Positions 25,395 to 36,985 are shown, counted from the stretch's first letter. The stretch is 64,000 nucleotides of DNA from Cladorrhinum sp. PSN259 (GCA_033725935.1 MU867069.1:248001-312000); one strand, 5' to 3'. Made by a program: numbers and translations. Notes: generated by a model from the sequence alone, not told the origin.

Positions 25395-27687
25395 ATGGCG
25401 AACCGTGGTGATCAACGAGAGTGGACCGAGGCAGAGGAGGCCTTGGACCCCGAGCTGAGGTACACCAAGGAGTACTGCATTGGTGGAGGGAGTTTTGGTA
25501 AGGTCTACAAAGGGTGGGTACAAACACATGCCACTTTCTTCTTGTTGATGCTAATTCCCAAACAGTGTGGACAAGCGCACTGGACAGGCAGTTGCGATCA
25601 AAATCATCGACATAGAAAGCGCTGAGGATGAGGTCGAGGACATTATCCAGGAGATTGCTATCCTGTCTGAGTTGCAGTCGCCCTATGTCACCAAGTATTA
25701 TGGGTCCTATGCCAAGGGCGCCGAGCTGTGGATCGTCATGGAGTTCTGCTCTGGGGGCAGCTGTGCCGACCTGATGAAGCCGGGCCTGATCGCCGAGGAC
25801 TATATCGCCATCATTGTCCGAGAGCTCCTGATGGGGCTTAACTACCTCCATCAGGACAAGAAGCTCCATCGAGACATCAAGGCGGCCAACATTCTACTAT
25901 CTTCTAATGGACAGGTGAAGCTGGCTGACTTTGGCGTCTCTGGTCAGCTCTCGGCCACAATGACAAAGAAGAACACTTTCGTGGGCACGCCGTTCTGGAT
26001 GGCGCCTGAAGTGATCAAACAAAGTGGCTACGATCACAAGGCCGACATCTGGTCGCTGGGTATCACGGCGCTCGAGCTCGCCAACGGGGAGCCTCCTTAT
26101 GCAGACATTCATCCCATGAAAGTGTTGTTCCTAATCCCTAAGAATGCGCCTCCCAGGCTCGAAGGTAATTTTACCAAGGCATTCAAGGAGTTCATCGAGC
26201 TCTGTTTGCAACGGGACCCGAGAGACCGACCGGCGGCGAAGGAGCTGCTCAAACACCCCTTTATCAGACGTGCTAAGAGGACTAGTTTTCTGACTGAGCT
26301 GATTGAGCGGTACAACCGGTGGGCAGCCGACCACAAGCAGGAGGTGGAGGAGAATCTCGTCGACGACGACGACGAGCCCCAGTTTGAGAATCAGCACCCG
26401 GTCAACGACGACATGTGGGACTTTGGCACCGTCCGTATGGTGGGCGAGCGTGGCAATGTTGTTCACAGGCCGGGCATGTTGGGTGCCATGGGTGACTCTG
26501 CGACTAATGCTAGATCCACGAGAACGCAGGAGAGCCTCGACGACTATGGCGAACGGCGACGAGAGAACAGCCCGACCAAGCAGCACGCTTTGGAAACTAA
26601 GGATACTCTGAAGGCGGCCGCTGGGGTGGCTTCTAGGCAAATGTCGCCCCAGAGAAAGCCCTTACCGGGTTCCAGCTTGCCACATGCAGCTCCGAATATG
26701 CCTCTTGCTCCTGTTACTAATTCAAGCACATCCGATTATGATCGCTCCTTGCAAGAGCAACTGCAACGAGACATTAATGGGATCAACCTTGGGCCGTCGC
26801 CCCAGCACAGCAGCACTCAACCGCGACCGCCGATGATGAGCAGAACATCGTCAGCTTCCTCGTCGTCTTCCAAGGTCGGTCCGATGAAGCTTCCAGAGAT
26901 TCCTCCATATCGAGGATCAGCACCCCCACAACACCAGCAGGCGGCCGCACCGGCGTCGCCGGCTTCTCCAAGATTGAGCAGTCAATTGCCGCAAATCTAC
27001 AGCAGCCCGTACAATCCCAATGCGCGCCAGCCGGCTATTGTTACCCAGTTGAAGAATATCTATCAAAACCAAAATAACCAGAACCAGATGCCACGCAGCC
27101 CTAGTTCTCACCTTGCCAGAGAGTTGCCTCGTCCAGACCCAGACCACCCCCATAGTCCACTTGTCAGTCAACACCAATTCGTATCCAAGGAGTTGCCTCG
27201 CAACCAGCAGCTTGTCTCTAAACAACTGCCCCGAACTCCCTCCGGGCTGGTATCTAAAGAGGTCCCGCGTCGGCCTTCAGCCACCCACGATCCCACATCC
27301 ATGCCTGCCCCAGCGCCCGCGAATGTCACGGGCGAGCCTGATGCACTCAACGATGTGATTTTTCCTGCGCTCGAGGCGGCACTGAAGAGGCGCGAGATTC
27401 GACTGCAACAGATCTATAGAGCGGAGCCTGGGCAGCCCGCTCCTCGCGTAATCCCCAGTCAGCAGCGGGCAGAAGTTGCGCACAACAAGATTCGCCAGCT
27501 CGTCTACAAGCTCGCTCATGTGTGTAAGGAGATTGATCACTTTGACAAGGCTGAGCCAGTGGGCATGGGTAAGGATGTCGGTACGTTCTTGGAGGGATTG
27601 TTGGAGGAGATTTTGGTACGAGTTGAGCCTCTTGACGAGGAGGAGATTTCTGTTGACGGTCTTGGTGTTGGTGGACAGCGTCAATAA
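25395..27687 (+). CDS. Ste20-family germinal-centre kinase (GCK/MST3-like)
   Basis: Two exons, 25395-25513 and 25566-27687, about 746 residues; the 52-bp intron falls in the Gly-rich loop (YKG|VDK). The kinase domain, about 27-280, is complete: loop IGGGSFGKV (29-37), ATP lysine in AIK (52), HRD (141-143), DFG (161-163) and the Ste20 signature GTPFWMAPE (180-188). The catalytic domain is N-terminal with no CRIB/PBD, as in GCKs rather than PAKs. A long Pro/Gln/Ser-rich linker, with repeated (V/S)SK-E/Q-(L/V)PR motifs at about 590-625, leads to a conserved-looking C-terminal domain from about 650, starting PALEAALKRREIRL. Fungal relatives (Neurospora POD-6, MST-1, SID-1; yeast Kic1/Sps1) act in NDR/LATS pathways for polarity and septation. 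I cannot decide which orthologue this is. Confidence 0.9.
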
Positions 27688-28436
27688 GTTGAAGAGTATA
27701 TCATGCGTGCGACGAGTTTTGGAGGGCATCAATAAGTGGATGCTGTCTTGGAATGGATCGAAATATTTGAAGTGAAAGACAGGCGTGGAAAGAAGGTATG
27801 GAAGCGTACATGCATTTATTGGAGGAGAAGGATACAAATGCTAGAGACGTAGACAAGGAAAGGGGAGGATTGAATCATCTTGTTGTTTTTGGAAGGCACT
27901 TTACGACATTACAATAACAGCAGCAAAAACAACAACAACAACAAAACTCACAGCATTCACGGCATCACATTGAATCACATCTGCAAGCGGGAAGCGGGCT
28001 CATTTTTGCCCCTATTTTTTTTTCTTTTGTTTTTTTTTTTACCTCATCCTTTTTTTTTTTTTAAATCAATACTGCCATTTCGTGGTAGAAGAGAGAAGTC
28101 TGGAGATTTTATTGGAGGTCGACGATGATTTTATTACTGGAATGTTTTGAGATGGTTTTATTGGAGGTTGGAGAGATATCCCACACGACACAAGATCCAT
28201 TTATTTTTTCTTGTCTTGGGAGGCTTGAGATTTCTTTTTTTTTTTTTTTTTTTTTTTAAACTCAAAAACTTGTTTATTTTGTTGGAATTCTCAGTATCAT
28301 ATCATATCAATACTCAACTGAGGTAATTGATTTATGATGATGATGATGAGGATGATGCGAAATTTGTATGATTAGGCTCGATTTATGAGATGTGTTGGAC
28401 CGTTACTAGGATTACTTGGTAGGATTACTACTAGTA

Positions 28437-28560
28437 GGAGGTGTTGACATTATTGAAGGTGTTGGATCATTTTTAGGTGGTGTTGACGTTACTCGGTTAC
28501 TTCTAGCAGGAGGTGTTGACATTGCTGGAGGTGTTGACATTGTTGGAGGTGTTGACATTA
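28437..28560. repeat. minisatellite, 18-bp unit GGAGGTGTTGACATTGYT
   Basis: Three near-identical adjacent units at about 28509-28560, with two or three diverged units before them (28437-28495). The unit is 18 bp. It lies in a gene-free region, and no reading frame is maintained around it. Confidence 0.75.
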
Positions 28561-29366
28561 CTATGAAGGAGCTGTCATATGATTGATAGGAGGTCTATCA
28601 AAAGGTCTTTGATGAAGTGGGCTGGTGAAGTGAATATTACCCTTTTTTTTTCTTGGGAGTTGCGTGTGAATTGTGAATTGCATGGTTTCTTATTTGTGGT
28701 ATAAGTTGTGAAATCAGGCCTGAGGTGTGAAAGTGAGGCGTCAGGTGTGAAAAATGATGAACGAGCATGCTATATGTTGGGGAAGGATGATGTCGATAAA
28801 TGATCATGATCATGAAATTACTATCTAGGTCTAGTTAATGTATTAATAACCTTGAATGTAGATGGATGTATATGCAATCCATTTAGGAGATTTATCTTGA
28901 TGGCTACCATATGTATATAATTATGGTATTGGAGAGAAATGGGGGGTTTTTTTTTTTGGATGAATTATGTCCCAGGTTTTATTGTTGGTTTAGGAGAATA
29001 GCTGGGCAAGGTTGTACTGTACATGTACAGTACATAACCAGGGGTAAAGTAAATGAACCTGGGATCTATGTATCCCATTTTTATGCCATCCCATCCCATC
29101 CCATCTTTGTCTCGTTTTTGGTGCTTTAAAAGAACCCATATAAAGTGATGTCACAGAATTTTAACTTTTTTTTTTTTTTTTCCCTTGTCCTTCCTTTGCT
29201 CTCCATTATAACCTTTTTTTTTAGGTTCAAGTACTGAGGTTTCTTCTCTGTTGTTTTTTTGGTATTCCTTTTCTTTTTTTTCTTTTTTTTCCCTAAGATT
29301 GTGGCAGCTTGATCACTTCATCCGCAGAAACGTGAAGGTTTTTCCTTGCCTAATTACCTACCTTGC

Positions 29367-29370
<4 letters not shown>

Positions 29371-29408
<38 letters not shown>
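29371..29408. repeat. (TC)19 microsatellite
   Basis: An uninterrupted dinucleotide run of 38 bases, useful as a polymorphic marker. It lies in intergenic DNA. Confidence 0.95.
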
Positions 29409-29409
<1 letters not shown>

Positions 29410-30718
29410 AAAAACATCCAAGTAATATCATGATGTTGTTAGGTATCTATGGACTGTATCATCGCTCTCTCCGGGTTTTGTGGTAGCTTCCGACCCGACG
29501 GTGTGTCCCAATTGCGGGCGGCGATCAGATCATTATTCCCATTCAATTACAAAGTCATACGCCATAAAAAAAAACCCCCCATGCCATTTTGTTTTTTTGC
29601 TGTTGCTAACACATGACAGAAAGAAAGAAAAAAAACAAATAAGAAACGAAAACAATGTTCAAGAAAAGGAAAGGACCCGAGACATTCTGTTCACAGGCTT
29701 TGTGTACACCTATGAGGTCATTGAGGTTTCATTCGTAGCCTCCGAGGTTCGGAGGGGAGCTTCCTTGTGCTTATATGTTTATTGTTTTCTTTTGTTTTAG
29801 TGAATAGACGGACCTTTCGATGTCGTCGTGTGAGTGGTAGCAAGATAAAGGTGTTCGCGTAAAGCTCTTGCAGATGTTTTAATTACTATGCAGGTGGGTT
29901 AGAGGTGAGATGCAATAAGTACCGAACTTGGAAAAACAACTTAATCAGTGAAGTGGTCACATGAATATTTTGTCAAAGTGCGATATACAAAATGTTTTGA
30001 CGGAAACATGGTAAGGTGAGGTGATGGTGACGGGAGTGGTGTGTATCAATGCCACCGACTAGTGTTTGTGCTTGTGTTTGTGTTTGTGTTATGCAGTTTT
30101 TGTGCTATTGTGGGTGGTATTTTGAGAACGTGTGACGGCTCGCGTAGGATTTTTTTTGCGAGGGGATACAAAAGAGGGGAGAAAAGACAAAAGGACGAGA
30201 GAGACACGGCCAAGTAAGGTAGTGATTAGGATATTAAGGCTTAGAAGGTACATTAATGGCGAGACTTCCATTACCTTGCCTAAAAAACGGCACTAATAAA
30301 AGTCAGGGCGAGATTGCTCTAAGAAGTCCTTACTGTGAATCTTATCCCTAAATTTGGAGCATAAAAAGAAACACAAGATACCTTTCTGTGCATGGGTGCC
30401 TGATCTCCGGAAGCCCAAATTACTCCCTTGCCTAGTATGTCTTGCAAAAAAGAAGCTTATTTGTTCCCCAATGCCCTCTTTAAATTATCTTGGGTGTCAT
30501 TGTGCCACGGTGTTTGCAGTCATGGCAAAAGCAGGAGACAGCATTGGGAACAGTACAACATGAATTGTATTCCAAGCAATGACCTCTTTCAAAACCCAAC
30601 ACAAGGCTGCAGGCCAACAGTTACCAATGACGAAACGAAACAACCAAATCTCAAACTTCGTCAACATCGTTAATCATTACATCATGAGATCCCTATTTTG
30701 ATCCCTCCAATCTCCCCT

Positions 30719-31392
30719 TTACGCTACAGCATCCATTTCACTTGGGCTGACGGAAATATCAAGAGTACCACAGTCAATGGTGTTTGTTGCGTAAACTTGG
30801 CCAGATCCTTCCTTCCAATCAGCAGCCTTGGCGATGTTGGTCACACAGTTAAGCGTCACATTTGTTGAGCCGCTGGCACTCCATCTCGAACTTGTTTTGA
30901 TGCAGTACGTTAGTTTGTGATTCTGATCTGTACAGTCGAGGAAGAAAAGAAAAATACATACCCCATATCATCGTTACAGTACCACAGCTGGTTGACTTCG
31001 AAGCTGCCAGAAGGCTTGTCAAACCTAAAGGTTGCCTTGCTTATCCCGTCCGGTGCGTTATCACAGGGGAACTCGTGGTTGGCGTGGAAGAAGTCGGTAA
31101 GATCTGAACTGGTCCCCTGGCAGGACAACTCATACGGCACGGCGGGGTTGCTGAGGCTGAAGCTGAGCCATCCGGTGCCACTTGCAACCTCGGTAGGAGA
31201 GCTCAATTGGATTGTGGAACGGAGGTGGAAAGCTTTGGCCGTCCAACTCATTTCCCCCGAGAGCTCGGTGCAGGTTTGGGGCTCGGAGGTGTCATCACGC
31301 TTTACATGAGTGACTTGACCCACAGGAGGAGAGGATATGACGGAGGTTGTTAAGGCTAAGGAGGACAAAAGCAAGTACAGAGTGAAAGCCAT
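30719..31392 (-). CDS. small secreted cysteine-containing protein (AltA1/AA1-like?)
   Basis: Two exons, 31392-30962 and 30890-30719, about 200 residues. The intron (30961-30891, 71 bp) has donor GTATGT, a CTAAC branch site and an AAG acceptor; the nearer CAG acceptor would give an early stop. Residues 1-20 (MAFTLYLLLSSLALTTSVIS) form a signal peptide. The mature part has six cysteines, in line with three disulfides, and one NxT glycosylation site (NVT) near 160. The WTAKAFHLRSTIQ and LSFSLSNP blocks resemble a widespread family of sordariomycete small secreted proteins often annotated AA1-like. Such proteins are extracellular and of unknown function; some are effector candidates. No other secretion or virulence gene is next to it. 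Confidence 0.7.
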
Positions 31393-31507
31393 TGTAAGTT
31401 ATGTATGGTTAATGTAAATGGTTATCGTGTCCAAAGTCAAGTTGGCCTGGTTGATGATATGAGAGATTGGATCGAGATTGGGATCGAGATTGTGGATGGA
31501 TGAGGTT

Positions 31508-31513
31508 CTTATA
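31508..31513 (-). promoter_or_regulatory. TATA box of the secreted-protein gene
   Basis: TATAAG on the minus strand, about 120 bp before the start codon at 31392. Position and orientation fit a core promoter. Confidence 0.4.
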
Positions 31514-32191
31514 CTCGAGAGTTGAGAGCAATGATGTAACTGAACCACAAATTTTACGATTTCTGTGAACAAGTGATGATCGGTCTTTGAGGCCACCGGC
31601 AGGAATTGCTGATCGGAATCTTCCAGTGATACCTGTGATAGGGTCGAGGAACCGAACATGGGAAGAAACGAGGCTGTTGATTTCAGGGTGCTAATTTTGA
31701 GACTTCACAGTCTGAAGTGACAGATAGTAGGCCGGCGGAAACGGACCATAAAACATGTTACTGGTCCTTTCGCAGACCGCCGAATAATGTTTTCCATCAC
31801 TCTTAGGTAGAATCCCATCTTGGAGCTGAAGGTTCTATGCACCAAGGCTGCCTCCTGTAATACAGGATGCTGCCGAGATACGGGTATACTCTGTATCTAG
31901 ATAGATATTTACTTGTCGACCGGTGCCGAGGTATGATGTGCGTCGAGCATCGAATCCATGAGGAGACTTGTCGAGATGCTTCCACTGTGGTAAACACGAA
32001 GCGATCCCGTCACGGGTTTCTCAAAAGGACGTTTGTCATACTGCGCTAGATAGAGGGTTCTTGAGGTAACCAACGGGTGTGACAATCATGCATGGCCATG
32101 TTGTCGGGTAGCTTAATGGGAGGCCGAGCGTTACATTTGTACATCTCATCATAATATTGTTGCCTATCTGTCATATTCATCCTCCAGAACA
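31514..32191. other. intergenic between the secreted-protein gene and the next minus-strand gene
   Basis: Upstream sequence of the leftward secreted-protein gene and the 3' flank of the gene at 32192-33195. No further feature was seen. Confidence 0.5.
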
Positions 32192-33195
32192 TTAAAGCCT
32201 GTCGATGAGCTTTTGGGCAACATAGTCAATGTTGGTACCGAAATTCTCAGCAGTTGTCTGCAGATACAAAATCCCATCGTCAATGTCGCACTCGCAGTAC
32301 GAATCGTACTGGAGTTTGTCAACAATGCGAAAGACAGCCTTGTTTGTGCTAACAGCCTCAAGAAAGCCCTCCTGAAGAAGCTCATCCTCCCCAAACTTGC
32401 TATACGCCATGTGACTGGCCAGGGCTTCAAAATAGCTATGTATGAAGCCGCCAAGGACCTTCTGCCAGTCGTCCCTCAGTGAACTGCCCTTTTTCTTGCT
32501 TGCTTCCTGAAGCTTGGCGAAGACGTCGTCAAAGTTGGGGGCCAGAGTGACTTCCTCATCCGCCTTGTTAAGAAGCTGGGCAATTTTGTGTCGAGTCTCG
32601 GCGATCTTGGAGTCGTAATCGTTCCTGATGCTTTCGCGAACAAAGAAGGTGAATGGCTTACTGCTGGGCGCTGCGTTGAGAGCAGAAAACAAGTTGTTCT
32701 CGGTCAAGCAGTTCGAGATATTGACGCCAATGTCGTTTTCAACGAACAAAATCCGCAACTTTCCGTCAGCAATATCGCAGCCGCCGTAGGAGAAGCGAGG
32801 TGGGCTGGTCTCTTCAACATCGAGCGTGAGGATGTGGGCCGGGGCAAGGTCGTTGATCTCGGTCTTGAAACCATCACCGTATCTGCCCGTCAGATATTTG
32901 ATCTGGTAGATCGCACCTTCAACGTAGGACTTGATGCAGTCTCCAGGTGACTGTTTGGCGTAACTGTCACTGGCGCCATAGGGCCAAATAGCCGCAGGGT
33001 TTATGTCAGTGGTCCATGGTGTCCCGAGGATCTCGGACAGCTGCAGCTCCAAGTCTGCCTTGTTATTCTCCCACGCGTCTCGAACTAAAAAAGCGCACAT
33101 GTGAGCATGATATATTAGACGAGATGGTGATTGGGCTGCTTACCGTTCTTGCGCGCAGCAAGTGGAAGCTTCTCAGCAGGTGGGAGACGAGGCAT
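32192..33195 (-). CDS. hypothetical protein, two exons, 314 aa
   Basis: Exons 33195-33144 and 33084-32192, with a 59-bp intron (GTAAGC...TTTTAG), give MPRLPPAEKLPLAARKNVRD and about 314 residues in total. The protein is soluble and mixed alpha/beta, with no signal peptide or membrane segment. It has an acidic and aromatic middle (SPPRFSYGGCDIADGKLRILFV) and a helical second half with a Lys-rich stretch (EASKKKGSSL). I do not recognise the family. A TATA element about 120 bp upstream and clean splicing support a real gene. Its coding style is like that of its neighbours. The function is unknown. Confidence 0.65.
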
Positions 33196-33313
33196 GTTGG
33201 ACACGGAGTAGATAGTATCGTCGGTCTTTGACAAAGGACACAATGGAAGGCTGAGATCAAGAAGATGGATAGTATCTCTGCTGTATCAACCCATCATGAG
33301 GAAAGGGTATGCT

Positions 33314-33319
33314 CTTATA
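33314..33319 (-). promoter_or_regulatory. TATA box of the gene at 32192-33195
   Basis: TATAAG on the minus strand, about 120 bp before the start codon at 33195, the same distance as in the secreted-protein gene nearby. Confidence 0.4.
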
Positions 33320-33953
33320 CATGATGAAAAAGACCACAGACACGTCACGGAGCTACTAGGGCTCAGCCGCACTGCAGTCGTGCTTTAGCTGCATATGCCC
33401 CTTGTGGAAATGAGAGGGTTTGAGGTACCCGCTCCAAGATCCAAAGAGGCACCCTCTGCGAGGATCTGCAACCTTGAGCCAAAGCTGTCAGTGCCTTCCA
33501 AATTCACATCGTCCTACCTACAAGGCAAGAGCAGCTTTCGCCTCTGGCCAGCAGGAGGTGTCTCGGGCTAGGTAAGGTTGACGGGCCCGAACTTGATGGA
33601 CATTTCCCCTTTCCAGACAACCTGGAACTTGCCAAAATTAGTTCCTCAATTTTCTCAAGTCCCCATCTCATCTTCTCCTCACACCCGCATCTTCATCCCA
33701 TGTCCAGTACTATTCCACCCAACCACTCATTCACATACACGTTTGTTTTGCCCTGCAGACTGCCTAACCCCCGCCAAGAGATTGCAGCATTCAGCTCGAC
33801 CCCTCATCGACATGGGGCCCTGCCTTACCCGAAAACCCCTAATATTGCAAAGCAAGTCGAGCTGCCTCAAGAGGAAGAGATCGATCGACATTGAAGAGAG
33901 AGCCGTTCGCCAGCCTCTGAAGGTTTCGATACTCCACCACTGTCGAAACAACC
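33320..33953. other. divergent intergenic region and 5' leader
   Basis: Shared upstream region of the leftward gene (start 33195) and the rightward gene (start 33954). The part from about 33650 is a pyrimidine- and CA-rich leader. A 137-codon plus frame (33578-33991) overlaps the start of the next gene in another frame and is not taken as coding. Confidence 0.45.
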
Positions 33954-35064
33954 ATGTCCTCCAAGTTGTAAGTCGCCGTCATCATCGCTAACAGGATCGA
34001 CCACCTAACTCACTTCTCGACAGACCGCTCAATATCCGAGTTGCCATTCGCGACAATTGGGACAAGGAAGATGGCCCACTCCAGACTGCACTCAAGGATC
34101 TTGAGGAGCTCCTCGGCCATAATGTGTCTGTCGAACCCCAATGGCAGCTTCTAGTTACTGCTCTTGAGACCTATTACCCTGACAAGGCCAATCTCGTCTC
34201 CATCATTGCCGGTTGCGTCCAAGTCTGGGTTAAGGGCTTGACCGAGTTGCTTGATGATTCGGTCAACGAGGCCTGGGCCGATCAATTGCTCGAGAAAGTC
34301 CCTGTGACATTGCGACTGTTTATCGATGTTGCAACCTCGGACAAGGCATCCACAAGATGGTCCAATCATCGCCAAGGCTTCATACTCTCTCTGCCAAAGG
34401 CAAAGGTCTTTCAGCCCACAGAGTTGTTGCCCACTATCCGCGGCCATCTGCTTTCCTGCTTTGACACGAACAAGCAGCCAACCGTCGCCATTGTCGGCCC
34501 TGATCCTGACGATTGGGCCCAGGTGCAGCTGGAAACTAAGCAATCTGCGACTCAACCCGTCGACGCTCCCTCGTCCAGACCCGGGGTCGAGTATCTTCCG
34601 GATGTGGCTTCCCTTCCGTGGCCTGATGAGCTTCTCTTGCGGCCTCCGTTCCATCTGACTCTCACTTCAAGCCAAAAGCTCGTTGAGATCCAATGCAGTC
34701 ACAGCCCCACGCTGAAAGTCCTCGCAGAGTATCTCAAGCGTTGGTGTAGGACCAACCACAATGACACAACCAATGTCAGTCTTTTTGCATTTCTCTTACC
34801 AATAACTACCATGACAGATCTCGATGCTGACATTGTTCAAAGCCTCCCGGTGTCCAGATCACACTGCACCATTGCGCTTTTAGCCTTGGGGAGACCTTTG
34901 ATCGTCTTACCCTGAGCACTGAAGAGAACAGATACACCAACCAGTTTCGGGTGACCGCTCCCATGATTGTCGCCTTGATCGAGGGGGTGTTCGGATATGA
35001 GCTGTTGTCGACGCAAAGCGGCACATGGAACTTCCGTCGGGATGTAGAGTTCAAAAAGCTCTAA
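33954..35064 (+). CDS. hypothetical protein, three exons, 328 aa
   Basis: Exons 33954-33967, 34024-34774 and 34843-35064. The tiny first exon encodes MSSKL. Intron 1 (56 bp) has a CTAAC branch site. Intron 2 (68 bp) uses donor GTCAGT, branch site CTGAC (34826-34830) and a CAAAG acceptor at 34842. The more obvious CAG acceptor at 34817 leads to a stop after about 20 codons. With the chosen acceptor the frame continues through GETFDRLTLSTEENRYTNQF to a stop at 35062. The product is soluble, without recognised motifs; the C-terminus (FRRDVEFKKL) looks like a compact conserved block. I do not recognise the family. The weak acceptor makes the last exon less certain than the rest. Confidence 0.6.
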
Positions 35065-35361
35065 TGGATCATCTCCTCGACAACATTCTCTCTGGCAACA
35101 CAAAAGAGCTTGGACGATGGCTGAGAGTTAACTTGCTGGCAATAGGATGTCCCTATTTGCCGACTTTTTGATCCGGTTTTTTTTTTTTTTTTAGCAGGAA
35201 GCACGCCCTGTCCTTCCTTCTCCTTTCCTTCGCTCCTCTTTCATCTCAGCAACAGCACCAAGAACGGCCAGTTTTGGATCAAGGCATTGTTCGCACTCTC
35301 GAGTTCTCGAAGGCTGGCTAAAATGTCAACGAATTTGTCAAGTTTTTGGCTCACAACCTGA
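35065..35361. other. spacer with a 16-T run
   Basis: About 300 bp between the preceding gene and the interrupted frame. A poly-T run lies at about 35177-35192. Short fragments in several frames look gene-like, but no continuous model could be made. Confidence 0.4.
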
Positions 35362-36360
35362 CAACGGTCGCCTACATGTAAAGATATCTACCTACCTGGC
35401 ATTGGCACCTACAGTGGCAGCGGCACCGACCAGGCACTTCCGCCTGCTCCTTCTTCCCAGGGAGGAATCACGGATTTGGAGCAGTTGATGTCTCACCCGT
35501 CTTGTTATGACCGTACCACAATATCTAACATCAATTGTAGCGATCAATTGCTCCTAGAGAAACTCTGTGAACCTTCGGGACCAAGGGAGAGAAGCTCCTG
35601 CCTGGGCTTTCCATTGCGGACTGCAGTTCTGAGCATCAAGAAAAGTGTTACTGCCCGGCGCTCGCTGCCCCCTGCACCGTGTGCCTACCCTGCACCTACC
35701 CTGCACATACCGAGTGCAATGCGCGGTCTCACTGAGGACGAACCTTGATGTGCCTATCGTGTCCGGTCCAAAAACATTAGAACTCTTGAGGTGACCGATG
35801 CTGCCTCTGAGCTTCGCATTCGAGGTTCGATCAAGGGAACCGCGAGCAATGGCCTTCAGCAGGTCAGCAGGATGGTGGTTGATATGGATCCCTGGGCCCA
35901 ATGCCCAGAGATCTAGAAGCCGACAGTGTTGCTCAATCCTGCACACGATGGAGAGGGCCAGTTCACTGCGGTCTTCCACACTGATCAGACCGATGGCACT
36001 CGACGTCCAATTGCAACGGTCTCCAAATACGACCTTGCCATCAACGCCGACTACTTGAGTTCTTTGAGCAAGACTCTTGATCATACGCTTGCCAATTTGC
36101 GGTACGATCCCAACAGACTCCGCATGCTAGTCGACTTCGGGAAGATTCCTCTGAGCCAGTGGAGCAAGAACAAGGTCGAGCCCGGCCGGATCTCGAACAC
36201 GACCGCCCTGGGCAGAATTGTTCCGCGTTTGCAAGATATCATAGGGAGTAATTACCGTCTGGGAGACAAGATTCGAGGCATTAAGTTGGTCCTGTTTATG
36301 TCATTGCAGTCTATTGGGACCAATAAAAGTCTTTATACACATGCCTGTTCGCCATTGTGA
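35362..36360 (+). pseudogene. interrupted gene: one frame broken by two in-frame stops
   Basis: A single frame stays open from 35362 to 36360 except for TGA at 35746 and TAG at 35914. The segment after the second stop (35917-36360) reads like a real soluble protein, for example PNRLRMLVDFGKIPLSQWSK. The TAG could sit inside a 54-bp intron (GTCAGC at 35863 to TAG at 35916, a multiple of three), but the branch site is poor. No good intron removes the TGA, and I could not find a credible start. Either this is a decaying gene or the structure has more introns than I can resolve. I do not recognise the family. Confidence 0.45.
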
Positions 36361-36864
36361 TGATCCATTAGAAGAAGTAGGAACCAAGCTTCACAATCGA
36401 AGTGAGATAGCAACAGATTTGAGAAGAACACAATTAAAGGAAACTTTTACTAGTGCGTAGCAGCGGCTGATGAATTGGGGCGATCCTTTACACCAACCAG
36501 TTCAATGGAGTTACCTAAATTCAAGCAACATCATGGAGAGTATTGGAACTGAGAGTAGGCAATAAGGATGAGAGGAATCGCAGCGGGAGTAGTAGAAGTA
36601 TCGACGAGAGGTAAGGGGAAATCTCATCCACAAAACAATTTCTGGAAGATAAAAAAACTATGATTAATATAGAAAATTGCTTTCCATTGACGTAATGTTA
36701 CTTAGAAAGACGCGACAGAAAATGTTGCCGCTTCTCCTATCTAGTATTCAGCTGGCATATATCATCAAATCCAAACTGTAACAAACAGCAGAATAATAAT
36801 AATAATAATATGTTTGGGTTGGTTCTCGTGTTAATATAATAAGAATAATTATAATAAAAAATTT
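36361..36864. other. AT-rich spacer
   Basis: Contains an (AAT)n run at about 36792-36810 and A-rich sequence up to the tRNA-Lys gene. No gene was seen. Confidence 0.6.
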
Positions 36865-36871
36865 AAAAAAA
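36865..36871 (-). terminator. RNA polymerase III terminator of tRNA-Lys
   Basis: Seven T residues on the transcribed-sense minus strand, about 26 nt after the 3' end of the tRNA. Confidence 0.65.
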
Positions 36872-36896
36872 GAAGACCATCGTTGGTCGGGAATTG

Positions 36897-36985
36897 AGCC
36901 CGACGTGGGGGTCGAACCCACAACCTTGAGATTTATCGGAGAACTCCTTAAGAGTCTCACGCTCTACCGATTGAGCTAGCCGGGC
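36897..36985 (-). tRNA. tRNA-Lys(CTT) with a 16-nt intron
   Basis: Folds as a full cloverleaf on the minus strand: acceptor GCCCGGC with GTCGGGC, D-arm GCTC/GAGC, anticodon stem TGAGA/TCTCA, T-arm GTGGG/CCCAC with loop TTCGACC. The anticodon CTT is at 36952-36950. The anticodon loop is expanded by 16 nt after position 37, the canonical place for eukaryotic tRNA introns. The discriminator base would be T at 36897. Confidence 0.95.

Larger units (their letters stand above)
27688..30718. other. AT-rich intergenic region with microsatellites
   Basis: A 3-kb spacer with many poly-T runs (for example around 28014-28062, 28218-28257, 29165-29181 and 29278-29290), a 38-bp CT microsatellite, a minisatellite at 28437-28560 and TGTGTT repeats at about 30064-30090. 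No open frame has recognisable protein features. Confidence 0.6.
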
